A stretch of DNA of 64,000 bases from Edaphochlamys debaryana (lineage: Eukaryota > Chlorophyta > Chlorophyceae > Chlamydomonadales). Location: the NCBI GenBank assembly GCA_016858145.1, contig JAEHOE010000011.1:310001-374000 (forward strand), in the 5' to 3' direction. Below are positions 1 through 12,888 of the stretch, piece after piece. Within the stretch, counting starts at the first letter, position 1. Every line of letters begins with the position of its first letter. The position numbers and the translations under genes were made by a program. Under the pieces are notes generated by a model, which did no database searches, was not told the DNA's origin, and saw only the letters and a program-made list of their open reading frames with translations.

Positions 1-170
1 AACCCTCTTCACTGCCAGAGCGCCCACTGTTGAGGCCAGACTGTCCAGAAGGGGTCGAATTGCGGCAGAGCGCGCTGCGCCTGCTCTTCTTCACCCCGGC
101 GCCAGCTCCAGCCCTGGCAATAGGCCCTTTAAGCTTAGAGGAGAACTAGCTGCACAGCGGCAGACCTTAC

Positions 171-3111
171 ATGGACGTGGGCTGCGCTTCGGCGAGCGGA
201 AACAGATACGGCGATATCAACCAGGACTACTGCGTAATTCAGGAGTTCTACGCACCTGGGGAGATCCCAAAGGGCCACCAGCAAACCTACATTACTGCGG
301 TCCTTGACGGTGAGACCTGGTCGGGTCTGGTTGCCCAGAACGGCACAGGCGGGAAGCGGAGGCGCGCAGCTGCCGCGCTCCTGTGCGTATGCACTAGCGA
401 AGACACTGGCACTCTCTTCTGCTGGCGCGCGCTTCCGTCTGACTTCAGCGCGAGTTCCTCATGTTGCATGCCAAGCGCCCGGCGCCAGCAAGCGCCCTGC
501 CGTGCTAGCTACACGTCGAGTAGCAACTTACGAGGGGCATATGAGCGCCAGCTGCTTTAGGGGGGCTAGGGCGGTGAAGCCTTGGCAGCTTCCGCCCTCC
601 GTATGGCAGGGCACGCACCTACCCGAACACCCGCCTGCACCTCGCTCACCCGTTCTCAAGCGTGCCAGCAGCACACACGCCTCAAGACCCATGCTCCACA
701 CGATACTATTGAGCGACTCTCGCTCTGCGCTGTCCAGGGCACCCCGCCTTGCCCAGTCCTCCCTTGCAACCCACAACCCCCTACCCGCATCACCCCCACC
801 GCGCTGCGCCTTCATGACTCAGTGCAAAGCACATCCATTTATAGAGCAAACCTGTCCTCTCCCGTGCAGGGCATGGCGTGCTCGGTGACAAGGCCGCTTG
901 CTATGCGGGCAAGACGCTGGTGCGGCACCTGCTCAGCAGCAGCCTACGCAACAGGCGGCTGCAGGACATGCACGGGGAGGCGGAGAAACTGATGACGGCG
1001 GCCTTCGCAAAGGGGCATACGGCGGCGCTCGCCCTGTACGACGACCCGCCACGACAGATACGATACGGCGGCGCAAGGTGGGGCGCGGAGGCGGAGGCCC
1101 CTACAGCCCGGGTGGTTGAGTCGGCCGCTCCGTGAGGGCAGCCGCACGACCCCTACGCCGCCACGCTGCCGGATGGAAGTCATGGCTGGGCCTCATCCTA
1201 GGGAGCGGCTCTCCTAGTCTCCTTGCGTACCGGATATCCCTCGGTGGAGCGGGGTGCACACACGTCGTCTCAGGCCAGAAGCCGCACCAGCAAGCGCCCC
1301 GACAGACCCGCATCCTTCCCCTCCACACCACGCCGCGTCACCCTCGCGCCTCCCCTCCCCTCCCCCTACTCCACCTACTCTTCCCTTCCCTCCCCTTCAG
1401 GAAGTCCATGGCCACCTACACGCTGGAGCAGAGCAACGGCATGCGCGTGTACCGCAACGGCTCGGGGCCGGAGCGGCTGCTGGAGTTCGGCTGCACGTGC
1501 ACGTGCGCGGTGGTGCAGGGGCGCAGCGTGGTGATGGCCAACGTGGGGGACAGCCTGGCGGTGGTGGGGACAGACACGGGTGAGGCGGCGGGGGGTGGGA
1601 ACGTGGGAACGTGGGACAGAAGGGCAGGGGAGGGCGGGCCGCACGAGTGGGGTGGAGGGGAGGTGGGATGGAGAAGGTGTGGCGAGGGCGGATGGCAGGG
1701 GCGGTGGGAGAGTGCGCCTGGGGTGCCAGTGGGAAAGGAGGAGGTAGAAGGGGCCGCGCTGAGGATCGTAACGGATTTACATGAGGCCCTGATTCGTCCC
1801 GTCCTGGGCTGTTGCCATGCAGGCTCCTCGTACGCCTCCAGAACGCTAACAGTGCGGCACAACGGGCACATGCCCGACGAGGCAAAGCGCATTAAGGTGA
1901 GTTCAATGGTTGTGCGCTTGTCTGGGTACATGCCCATGCGGTCTTCGTGGACGCACGCTTGTGTGTCTGGGTGGGGGTGCATCAGGGTGGCGCGGGGCAT
2001 TAGGGTGACCGCTTGCCGACCCACATCGCGCCCACTCCTGAAAGCGTGGTTTGCAACTCCGCTCTGCCTTACTAACCAATCGCCCGCATCGTCTCCCCAG
2101 GAGACGTATCCGGGGTTGGTGACCGTGAAGGACGGGCCCAACAGTGACGGGTACATGTGCGTCGTCTCGGGCGCGTGGCAGGTGAGGCGCCACGGCTCAC
2201 AGTGCACGGCATTGCTGTTGTAAACTGACGTCCTCAGGGCCATCGGCACCAGAGCCGTCCCAACCCACTTCTGTCGCTTGCCTAACTTCAACACTTCCTC
2301 ATCATGCTTACACTCCAGGGCTACGAGCTGGCGGTGACCCGCGCGCTGGGGCACAAACACATGGCGGACTACGGGGTTCTCCCGGAGCCCTACGTCGCCT
2401 CCTTCACGGCGAAGCCAGAGGACTGCTGTATGGTGCGTCCCGCCAGCGGGGGGGGGCATGGACCGAGACTGGTAGAGAGCCATGGGATGTGCCGGGCTGG
2501 TCTGGGCGGCATGGGCGCGTGCGGCCCGATGTGGGTCGGCCCATGTGGGTCGGGCCCTGCGTGTGCGGCACCCAGAGCATGGACCTTTGGCCCGATGTCA
2601 TAGCGCAGTGGCCAACCCAGATGGCCCTTGGCAAGGGCAGCCTTGGCCGCCGGACACCTTTGCACCAGCTCGCAATTGGTGCCATACAACACGCACTGCT
2701 CTTGACCGCAACCTCTCTGTGGCCGGCCGGTCCCTGCAGGTACTGGCCTCCGACGGCGTGTGGGACGTCATGGACGGGCAGGAGGTGGTGAACCGGGTCA
2801 TGGACGCCGCGGGCGAGGGCAAGACGGCGGCGCAGGCGGCCAAGATGCTCGTCCAGGTGGGCCCATCTGGGTTGTACTGGGCATGGTTACGCGGGGTTGC
2901 GGAGGCAGTGGGGCGAAGCCGGACTCGGTTGGCGCCTACAGTACAAGGGTGGTGGTAGGCCTGAGCAACGCATTGTGCAGAAGCCACCCCTGCCTGCCAC
3001 CGACCGCCTGGTTCAACTTGCGTAACGCCACAGGATGCTGTGGACCTGGGGATTAACTCGCCATCCGGAGAGGCGGATAACACGAGTGCCATCGTCGTCC
3101 TGTACCCCTGA
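171..3111 (+). CDS. PP2C-type protein phosphatase, 329 aa, 8 exons
   Basis: Metal-dependent Ser/Thr protein phosphatase of the PPM/PP2C family. The model joins exons 171-309, 870-1077, 1401-1579, 1823-1896, 2101-2181, 2319-2432, 2740-2856 and 3034-3111, 990 bases in one frame. The metal-binding motifs occur in family order: an early QDYCV block, VLDGHG (D46-G49) split across intron 1, ANVGDS (D166), RALGHKHM, ASDGVWDV (D270) and ADNTSAIVV (D319-N320). All the aspartates expected to bind Mg/Mn are present, so the enzyme should be active. The start ATG at 171 follows an in-frame TAG at 147. No transit peptide or membrane segment is visible, so a cytosolic or nuclear place is likely. Its substrate cannot be told from sequence. 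Confidence 0.93.
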
Positions 3112-4057
3112 AGGACCCCGCGCTAGCGTGGGCACCGAGGTCTGGGCGGCGATGGCGGCAACGGATTGCCCGCAGGGCTGCGGCGGGCTCGGGTTGGGGC
3201 AGGTAGATCACTGCTAATCTGTATGCGTGCGTCTAATGCACAGAGGAGTGAGGGGCATGGAGCCGGCGGGCTGTGCTCCGTGTTTTGCTCCTTGCTATCG
3301 ACGGTCCGCTCGTTTGGCGTTGTTGTGCGGCTGGGCGCGCGCACGTTGTTGGTAATAGATATTGATGCCATGCGTTGCTGTCCCCATGGTTGTGTCATAC
3401 CATGCTGGGCAGTGCATGCCTACTCTGCTGGGCCTTCTGCCCAAGGGCTGGGCGGAACAGGGGTCCTTACACGGTGACCGCTCCTGGTGGGTGGGCGCTG
3501 ACGAGCATGCAAGTACGGGGTCTGACGCGTATGTGTTATTCGCAGCGTATGCGTCAGCGCATTACTGCAAGGGGGTGGGGAGGGCGAGAGGGGCGCCGCG
3601 AGGAGGGTGCGGGGAAGGCGCGGCGGTCGGCGGGTTTGTGGCGGCGTGGCCGGGTAAAGGCGGTAAAGGCCGGGTAAAGGGCGCCTGCAGGCGCCGCGCT
3701 GGCATGGCGGTCGTCGGAAGGCCGCGCCGCGGTTCTTGCCAGACCATCTCAAGCTCTGAACGCAAGTGAGAAGCTGCGGCAAGTGCTGTGTCAGGCTTGC
3801 AAAGGCGCGTGACTCGACACAAAGTGGGACGAGAAAGGGGCCTTTTCCATCTTGCATCTCTTGGTGCACGCCCCCTTCCACAACTCCACGAGTGACCACA
3901 CACCACGAACGACTTCACTTGGACTAGAGTCTAGTGTCACACGACCCGATAGACGCTAGGCGAGGGCAAGAACTACCGAAATGCCCTTTGGCCCCTAGGG
4001 GCTCGTGCTTCAATGCTTTCCTGCCCCGACAGCGTCTAAGAGGTCAAACACGCAGCG
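3112..4057. other. Intergenic region, PP2C 3' side to START gene
   Basis: No supportable coding exon. It presumably holds the 3' UTR of the phosphatase and the promoter of the START gene. A short imperfect repeat of GGTAAAGGC-like units lies near 3650-3690. No other structure seen. Confidence 0.5.
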
Positions 4058-7000
4058 ATGAGCTGCGCCGCGACCACTGGCCTCCTAGTGCCGCGCATGG
4101 CGTTGCCCTCTTGGCACGTTGGGGGCGCCGCGGCAGCCGTGTGCGTGCTGGCACTGGCTGCAAGGAGCCAGGGAGCTGCCAGGTAAGTCCGAGTGCTCCA
4201 AGCGCTTGGCCTTCTGCCTGCTGACGGCCGCCCACTGTCGCCCCCTCGTCGTAGCCTGCCGGAGACCTGCTCGCGGTCCGCACAGCAATGCTTGGAGGGC
4301 GTGATTGGCGTTTTGTTTGAGACAACGGCGGTAAGCTGTGGCACAGCTTCGCGCTCCTACCTGCCGGCCCATCGCGCTTGCAAGCAAGTCGTTGTGCCCT
4401 CTCGCAGCTCGGAAGCCCCGCCCAGTGGGTCGTGGCACTGCTTGGCCTGATGCTGTACCCAGCGCTGTCGAGTCGTGGCCGCGTCGCGAGCGGTGAGCTC
4501 CTTTTCCAAATGATGCTGACTCTGGGCTGACTTGGCAAGCAACACTGCTCCCGACCGCTCGTCTTACCGGCATTGGTGGTGTAGCAACTGTTTCCCTCGG
4601 GCTCGGGCTGGGCGGCTTCACACCTGACCCACACGTTCAATCACTTTGCCATCTCCCCGTCAGCAGGCACGGCGCCCTCCGGCAGCGCCGCCCCGGCTCC
4701 TGACTCGTCGAGTTTGGCAACGGGTCCCCGCTCGTTCTTCATCCAGCTGGAGCAGCGCGAGGCGGAGCGCCAGCGGAACTCCGGCGGCCTGCTCAAGCGG
4801 CTGCGCAGGATGCTGTCCCAGGGACAAGCCTCTGCGCGGCAGGCGCTCTGCGGCAGCCGCCCCTCGCTCAACAGCCTTTCCCGCAAACGCAGCTTTGGAA
4901 GCCGCTCCTCCAAGTCCGAGGTGAGCCGAGCGTCCAACCCTCCCCCCACAGGTGCCCCCGCTACCCCCGCCTACCCCCTCGTCCTCACGAGCCGCTTCCC
5001 CCCCGCGCGTCCATCACTTCCTGACACACTTTACGCCTATCTCCTTCCCACACAGGATGTCCTCTCTTCCCGTCTGTCCATGGACTCGCGGAATGGTCAA
5101 AGCAGCAGTCGGCGGGGGTTGCAGCGCATCGGGAGCAGCAAGAACCGGTGGCAGCCGTCCATGACCCGTATCTCCTCGGGGGTCAACCTGGCGGACATGT
5201 CGGACGCCATGTCGGACAGCACCGTGGCGTGCGGCAAGCGGCTGGAGATCCTGTCGTACAATGGCTTCCAGGCGGTTGACTGCCTGGCCCACGAGCAGAC
5301 GGACCCGGACTATGCTGGCGTTCGCCAGGTGCGGGCCTGCGGCCCGGGCGGTTGGCATCTGAGCGAAGCTGCCGGTAGCTGGCCGCGGCACGCCTGTGGC
5401 TGCCCTGGCTTTGGGTATTGTATAGGACGTCTAACGACTGCGAGGGTGCAAGCACAGGGTGGGATTCTTCTGCGCGCCCTCTTTCGCTTCAAATCTTCCC
5501 TCCCTCGTGTTCCCTTGCAGCTGCTCACCGACACGAACCTGCTCCAGTTTGGCGCCATGATTGGGGAGGCCAGCGCGGAGCTGGCGCTCAGCCAGGCGGG
5601 CAGCGCCAAGGGCGTGGGCCCCACGTCCGAGAGCCTCTTCGGGGCGTTCGACAAGCGGGAGGAGTACCGCAAGGTGCGAATCGTCAGTTGTGGAGATCCC
5701 GGGGAAGGGAAAGAGGGCTGCAGTCAGTGTGCCAAGGGCTTCCTGCCAAGTGGGTTGGCACCGTTACTGGATGGCGCGAAGTCAGTGGGCTGTAAAGGCG
5801 ATGTGGGTCGAGTTGGTTAGATGGTCTCAGCACTTCCTTTTGCCGCAGCGCGTGTTCGCCCACCGTTCCTGCCCTCTGCCGGCTTGGCCCTCGCCACAGG
5901 GCTGGGAGATGATTGTGGAGGAGCACAAGCCCGGCCTGCACTACTGGGTCTGGCGCCGCCAGCTGCGGCACGGCCTGTTCATGTACAAGTCCAAGACCCT
6001 CTACGAGGCAGCCACCGCCGCCCAAGTCGTCGGTGAGGCCGGGCTTGAATGCGTGCGTGCAGTTCTTGGCGACACAACCTCCATTGGCTGTGGCCCTGAC
6101 GCTGCTGTCAAGCCCTTTCCACCGCATCCACCTTTGCTAACCACGCCATCCCTTTCAATTCCGCGCAGGCTTCACGTTCGACTCGGAGTTCCGCAAGAGC
6201 TGGGACGACTCCACGGTCGCGCAGCTGGCCATCCCGCCGCCGCCCGCGCTGGCCGTGCCCGGCTCCGCGCCCATGACCCTGGCAGACGCCAACGCCAAGG
6301 CCGCAGGTGCGACTCCCGGCTGCACGGACTGGTGTGACCTTGTGGTTGAGCAACCGTCTTTCTCCCGGGCCTATTGTGAACGTTTGGGCTCGACCCACAT
6401 CGCTGCGTGTCGACCGCTGCCCATGCTGCCCTCTTGCACCCCCAGCCGCCCGCTCCGCCTTCATGTACAACCGCACGAAGTTTCCACCGCCCATGGCCGC
6501 GCGCGACTACACCTACGTGCGCCGCGTGTGGGCCAAGCCCGACGACGGGGGCCTCTACTGCATCAACCACGTTGTCGGTGAGGCCCTGGCTGGCGAGCAC
6601 CTGCCCACCTTGGCCTGACGTGAACACGCTCCGGACTAGTACCTCTCAAAGGCTTCGGACAGCGAGGGGCACCGTTGGGATACAGCTTGTCCATTACCCG
6701 GAACTCATCTTACCTCGTTGCCCTTCGCAGACCACCCCTCGACGCCCGCCCCCGGCGGCCGCTCCGTGCGCGTCGGCGACTTCGCCAGCGGCTTCGTCAT
6801 CCGGTGAGCGTCTGCAGAGGGCAAGGACTTAACGAGGCCAGTTGGGTCGGTCCTGCCGGGGTCAAAGGAGGACCTCGTGGGCGTTGTGGCGTGGCTGGGT
6901 GTGGGTCGGCTGTTCCATGCACTTGTCACTTGCATGCACCCGCCGTTGCCGTCACGCCGCTCGGCCTACACGCGAGGCTTGAGGACTTTGCTGATGTGGG

Positions 7001-8459
7001 TCGGCCGCCCCGTGAGGCCCTGACCCTCGCCTGCAAGCACACGAGCGCTGAGCCTCCTGAATGGACCCCATTTCCCTACCCGCAGCTCGAGCAAGGGCGT
7101 GTTCGACACGGCCAACCCCGCCGCCGAGATCATCAACGTCTACTTCGAGGACGCGGGCGTGGCTGCGGGCTTCCACAACATGGGCGTGCGGCGAGGGCTG
7201 TGGCCCTTCGTGCAGAAGGCCGAGGTGGGTCGGACACCTAGCGCACACTGCACCGACCCACATCGCGTGGTCGCAGGGGCATCCGTAGTCACTGCAGCCT
7301 GTGGTTGCTTGGCTCCGGCGACCTTGCCTAACCTTCTCCCGCCCGGTGTCTTGCGCCGCGCAGAAGGGCCTGCGCGACTTCCTCCTGACGCGCGAGTACG
7401 GCGGCCTGGAGCAGCCGCCGCCCGAGCGGCCCGCGCTCGACTCCCTGGGCGCGGCGCTGGACGGCGGAGCGGGCGGCGCGGCGCGGGCCGCTCAGGCGGC
7501 CGCCGACGCCGACGCCGCGTCCTGCCTGGCCGACATGGGCGGCGCGCGCAGGTGAGCCTGCCGACTGCCCATGCTTTGGTTTTGAGCTGTGCTAGACGCT
7601 CACCAGACTTAGGTTGGGTCATCTGGCTTGTCCTTGTGCGACCCGTCCCATTGGACTTTTGTCTGGTCGACTCCGCCCTTGCCTGACCCTCTCCCGCTGC
7701 TCCTCCTCTGCCTTTGCTTGTGCACCCACCAGCGCGCTGCTGTCGGTCCTGCGCTGGCGCCTGGGCAGCCCCCTGATGCTGCTCTACAGCGCCTACCTGG
7801 GCGCCTACCGCGCGGGCCGCAGCGCGTGCCTGGGCGTGCTGAGCTGCCTCATGAGCCTCTGGTGCAACGCCACCTCGCTCGGCGTCGCCATGCTGGGCGT
7901 GGCCCGCAACGTCCTGGCCGCCCTGGCCGCCGCCCCCGCCCGCGTGGCCGCCTCCCTGGCCCGCGGCCTCGCCCTCGCCTCCCGCCGCGTCGCATCGGTG
8001 ATGGCCGCGCCACTGGGCGGCAAGGACGCCGCCGCGCGGTCGCGCCAGGCGCGGCGCGTGGCGGCACAGATCCTGTGGCCCTGGGAGGCGCTGTTTGCGC
8101 GCCGCGGCGCGCGCAGCCTGGCCGCCGCGCGGCCGGTGCCGGCCCACGCCCTGGGCCTGGAGCGGACCACCTCTGACGCCAGCGTCAACGAGCGCGTGGC
8201 CTCGCACCCGCTGCCGGCCGCCTGCACGGCGGAGCGGCGCGTCACGTACGCGCCCGTGCCGCGGATGAGCAGCAGCGGCGGCGGGGCCGGCAGCGCCGAC
8301 GGAGCGGGCAGCGGCACCGTGTCGCCGCGCGGCTCGGGCGGCGGCGCGCGCAAGGCCCGCGCCGGCGGCGCGATGCGGCGGGCGGCGCTGGTGGCGGTCA
8401 AGCTGGCCAAGGTCGCCGGCGCTGGGTTGCTGCTGGGCCGGCGCCAGCGCGCCGATTGA
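4058..8459 (+). CDS. START-domain lipid-binding protein with membrane segments, 831 aa
   Basis: Thirteen exons: 4058-4182, 4255-4330, 4408-4492, 4667-4920, 5056-5328, 5521-5673, 5900-6032, 6169-6306, 6446-6577, 6731-6803, 7086-7224, 7364-7551 and 7733-8459, giving 2496 bases in one frame. Two hydrophobic segments lie near residues 22-42 and 68-85. A Ser/Arg-rich linker follows, then a START domain at about residues 310-540, with GWEMIVEEHKPGLHYWVWRR, LFMYKSKTLYEAA, a RSWDD-like SWDDSTV block and RDYTYVRRVW. The last exon encodes an Ala-rich, partly hydrophobic and basic tail (SALLSVLRWRLGSPLMLLYS). START domains bind one lipid in a hydrophobic cavity; the PCTP/STARD2-like spacing suggests a phospholipid, which is inference. 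It is probably membrane-tethered, and the lipid and organelle are unknown. Confidence 0.88.
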
Positions 8460-11060
8460 GAGGAGCCCGGGCGGAGGAGCACCGGAGCTCGGTTTGGTTG
8501 GGGCCGGGATGCAAGCCGTCCTGAGAGGCCTCTGAAGAAGCATGTGAGGGACAATGCAGTGGAGGCGCGAGGTTTGCGGAGGCTTCATCGGCTGGAGTGC
8601 AGCTTGAGCGCAGTGTGCAAGCTAGTCCGAAAGAAGAGAGTCAGACGCCACGCGCCTTTTGCAGGGACGCGCCTTTACAGGCGCTAAGGTTCAAGTCAGG
8701 AGCTTACTACAGTTTGCCCCACCAGACGGGCTTCCCAGAGGCACATAGGAGTATCCGGGCGTGTTTGGAGTCTGCGCGCGGTGTACGGACTTTGTCGGGG
8801 TGTGTGGGCGGTTCGGGGCGGACCCGAACCGTGTACGGACTTCCATCTCGTGTGAGGCAGCGAGGAGTCAGCAGCTGTATTGTGCTAGGTGTGGGCTATC
8901 AAGCGATTGCACGTGGCGTGAGGGCCCCCTGCTGACTGTGTATGCGAGGGAATGCAGTCGAATAGCATCGGATGGAGAGCGCTGGTTTAGCGGCTCTTGA
9001 GCATTAGAGGCTCTACCCAATTTTGGCAACTTTTACTTCGATTTGGACACCAACAAGAAGATCTCAGTTATGATGCGCCCGTCTTTCGTTCTCGGGTTGC
9101 GAGAATCAGCGTGGTGTGTGTGTAGCGGTATGCCAGGTGGCCCGTGGTGCCTGGCGGCCCGTGTACCGTTCGTCTGTCTGGATCCTATCTTCAAATCGAA
9201 GGAGCGAGGGCGCAGGGAGAGCCATACTACGCGACGTCGTTTGTCTGGTCTGGTCTGGTTTGGTCGGTTCTGGCTGTTTGGGTTGGTTTCATTGCGGTCT
9301 GCCAGTGATGGCGCTGGCACGCAGAGGGACGGATGTTAGTGCGGGGAGCGGTGCGATGGGCGTGGCGGGCTGTGCAACAAGAAACCGTTGCGAGGTGCAG
9401 GGTGAGGTTGGGGGGACATCTTCAAAGGCTTCAGGGGACTCTTCTAGCATATTGCGGGGTGCGGCCGTATACAAAGAGTCCGCTTTGTCCTGGCCGGTAG
9501 GCCGTTAGAGGGGCGTATGATTGCGCTAGGCTTGGATGGCAGTGCAAGGTGAGGCATCGAGTGCGATAGGAAGGGCTTCAAGAGGGATGGGCCCACACCA
9601 TATCCCTCTTGCCCCTTCAGTGCTTTGGGGCTGCCTTTGCGAGTGGCATAGCTGGGTTGCGCTTCTGTATGCTCCAGAGGCTTGTCTGGAGTGAGTAATC
9701 GAGCTGAGGTAGCGCGGTATATTGCATGAGCGCGCGTGGAGCAGGCGTGGGGCATGGCATTGTATAGGTGCATCGGGTCGGGGCCGGTGTGGTGGAGGCG
9801 CGTAGCCGGGGGGGCGCGGTGTTTGCCTCGCCTTTCCCTCCCACGCCTTGCCGCACCGGTCACGTGCTTTCGAATCGTAGCTGAGTGACTGCCCTGGGCC
9901 CTGTAACAAAGAGAGAGCTTTACTTCATCTTAATGCGACTGCCGCCCGGACTCGATGGTCCATTGTCCAGGCCAAGGCCAAGGTCTTGTCCGCCTTAAGT
10001 AGCTAGACCACCCCCGCAGACTCTACCTGCTCACCGCAGACTCTACTGCTCTGCCGCATCGTGTCAGGCGCTGCTATCTTTTATACCCTTCACAGCCCGC
10101 GCAGCACTTACCTCGCCTCCGGGCCGGCCGCAGCCGCAGCCGGCCCCGGGCATCTAAGCCACGGCACCTGTATGGAAGTAGCCTCATGCACCCGTGTGAA
10201 TGCGGGTCTGGCACTGAGCAACCGGGTCTGGCCCACCGTGCAACAAGTTATTCAGCAAAGTTCAAAACACCAGCAGCAGAACGCGCGCGTGGAGCGGGGG
10301 TGGAGCATGAAGGCCCCGAACCCCAGACCCGGACCCCGATGGTATAAGTTGTCAGAGTGGGCCCATGGGAAGTAGGTGTGCTGGGGCGTGCCCAGGGCGT
10401 GACGTGCATGCACGTGCTGTGCCCTTTGCTTCAACCCTTACGTGTCCCGGGGTCAATGTCAAGAGGTACAAGCGCGCGCGGCATGGCGGTGAATCTTGCC
10501 CGTGACACCACGTGGCGCCGTGGCCGTCCAATGACGGCTTTAAGTCTACGGTGCAGTGGCTGCCGGGGCGAGAGGGCGTGCCAGGACAAGCTTCGTCGAC
10601 GAGGCTGGACAACCGGCCTCTCAGTCCCAGAAATCCAATGTCTGGTGGCAACACCTCCCGTAAATGGTTCTCCACGGCTCCCAGCCTCAGCTCCTCAGCC
10701 CTAGGAGCCGAACTAGCCCATCGGCCACCCTGCCCACATGTGTGAGACCATTTTCTGCACCCTGCCACCGCACGCAATGATCCCATCGCAATTAGCTGCT
10801 TTGCCAGCAGCCCCTTCACGAATTGCCCAGGCGCACATGCCTGTCGTGCCGTCCCCCACCTCTCCCGCCCTCCACCCGCCGCACCTCCGTATCTCCAACC
10901 TTCGCGCTGTCCCCTCTCCACATCCCCACCAGCCGCCAACCACGACCTCCGCCTCCGTCATCGTCACCACTGCCTCCACCCCGTCTCCACCTCAACCTTC
11001 ACCACCGCCTCCGCTCCCATCGCCGCCGCTGCGTCCGCCTCCACGAGACCACACGCCCGT
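8460..11060. other. Long intergenic stretch, no gene recognised
   Basis: About 2.6 kb between two genes whose 3' ends face each other. No open frame here has splice borders and protein-like composition. The right-hand third (from about 10,820) is very C-rich on the + strand and probably includes the 3' UTR of the minus-strand SNARE gene. The left part would hold the 3' UTR of the START gene. A short repeat containing GTGTACGGACTT occurs twice near 8780-8840. Confidence 0.5.
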
Positions 11061-12364
11061 CTACCTAGTGAAGTACCACAGCAGGAACAGCCCCGTCGCC
11101 ACCGCCACGACCCCGTATATCAACCGCTTGTTCGCCTTGTCGTTCATGACCTGGGGGAACAAGGCGGCGGAAGGATTGAGAGGTCGGATGAATGCCGGGT
11201 GCCCGGCTTGGGGACCTTGTCGAACGCCTGCTTGCTACAAAGCACAATCGAGCACGCCTTTCCAACCTTGACCAGGTCCCCGTCCTCCTGCCTCCTCCCC
11301 GCGCTGCGTGCCATCCTCCGTGCCGCTCCACTACCCCCCCCCTCCCCCTCCCTGGGCCCAACCCCTACCATGGCGAACTTGTCCTGCACTGAGCCCATGA
11401 AGCCCCCCACGTTCATGAAGCTGCCGTCCTGCGGGCGGGGGGCGGGAGGGCGGGCAGCAGGATGTGAGTAAGGCGGGGTCACGGCGAGGGTCGGGGCGCT
11501 CGTTCACAGCTGCGCAAGGTAACCGTCGCGCGGCAGCCAGAGCACTGCCATGCTTTCTCCCAGGCCGCTGCCTCGAAGTCCCGGCGTAAGAGTCCCGGCG
11601 TTCACTCGAAGCCCATCTCTCCTTCGGTACCCGCACCGGCCAGCTGCCGTCCCACCCGCTCGACTATTTTTTCCTCCTCCCTGCGCCCCACCATGTTATC
11701 CAGAAGCTTGTGCTGGTCATTGGTCTCCTTGTTGATGCCGTGGGTGACCTGCGCGGGGACAAGAAGAATGGTGTTAGAGTGGGAGAGGTAGCGAGCGACA
11801 GGGGTCGTTGGAGAGCAGAGGGCTTGAGGCAGCCGGCGGTCCAACAACTTCTGATCAGGCAAGAGTGTCACACTCCCCAGCTCCCAGCAGGGACGGTGGG
11901 AGCCTAGCCTAGCGCGGGTTCACCCTCCCGCCTCATGCCAGTCGCCCCAAGGGAGGCATGTTTCCCCGTGCCCTTGTTTGCACCCACGTTCTTGAGGAGC
12001 GCTACCCGGTCCGCCAGGTGGTCCAGCTCTCGGTCGTTCTCCGACTCCATGGACTCAATGTCCACCTTGTCCTGTTGGCGGGAAGGTCGGCGAAGGGGGA
12101 GGGGGGTTCGGGTTCGTGCCTTGGCACGCGGGGACGGGCGCAACGGACAGGACCGCATGGGCCGACGGAAGGTGCCCGACGAAGCTTGAGGGGCCTGATC
12201 TGGAGCCCCCTGCCCTGAGGCTCACCCGCGAGAGGCCCCTCCTGTCCCTGCTGCAAGGGAGCACGGGTGGAACAGGGCGCGAGCGAAGTGTCGACGCTCA
12301 GCGCGGAATGCGCAACATGCTGACAGTGCCCTCGCTCACGCCCCAACCACCTGGCACCCAGCAT
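11061..12364 (-). CDS. BET1-like Qc-SNARE, 109 aa, 6 exons
   Basis: Small tail-anchored SNARE of ER-Golgi or intra-Golgi vesicle fusion. In transcript order the exons are 12364-12351, 12250-12226, 12071-11988, 11748-11692, 11428-11369 and 11150-11061, 330 bases in one frame. It has a short basic N-terminus, a SNARE helix at about residues 24-85 (ESENDRELDHLADRVALLKN, then NKETNDQHKLLDNM with the central-layer Gln in NDQHK), and a C-terminal hydrophobic anchor (IYGVVAVATGLFLLWYF) two residues before the stop. Size, layout and glutamine position fit BET1/SFT1 Qc-SNAREs. The first two exons are only 14 and 25 bases and were chosen because they restore phase and give an ATG; they are the least certain part. 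The gene is head-to-head with the OXA-type gene. Confidence 0.85.
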
Positions 12365-12888
12365 CTTGACCCTCCAAGCTTTGAGCGCGCCCTAAGAGGC
12401 AGCTGGGTCCGCGCTCCAAGAAGCGCGTGGGTGCAGAGGAGCGACCGAAGGGCGAAAGTAGCACCTCCCTGCACGCTGCTCTCCTGATCAACCTATGATC
12501 TAGTACACCGATGTAGACGAAGGCACAATAGGCTGGTTCGTCTGAGGAGACTGCGTGCAACGGAGAATACTCGCAGAACTGTTTCTTCTGGGCCTAGCCG
12601 TAACGGTAAATGTGGTTAGGTGCCTATAGCATTATATCTAGCCACTGGGGGCTCGCTCGCTCAGCCATGGACCCCTGCGCGTTGCATCCGCGCTTCCTCT
12701 ACGGCTGCCGCGAGCGTTGTTGGACAGTCGCGTATCCCTCTTAGCCAGTCCCCTTATCAGTCTCGCTGCACTACCTTGTGCTAGTCGCGCTTCTGGTACT
12801 TCCGACACCCGCCCCACCACTCGCCATCAATCAGCGCGCCCCTCACGCAAACCGGCCCCTGACGCACTGAGCGAGCTCTTTCGCCATC
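12365..12888. promoter_or_regulatory. Shared intergenic region of the SNARE and OXA-type genes
   Basis: The two start codons face away from each other, 524 bases apart, so both 5' UTRs and promoters must lie here or overlap the first exons. No clear TATA box or named motif was identified. Inferred from gene arrangement only. Confidence 0.4.

Noticed and set aside
4644..12560. Very long overlapping open frames on the opposite strand of the START and family genes
   Set aside because: High GC removes stop codons from all frames; these lack domain signatures and are mirror frames of the real exons.
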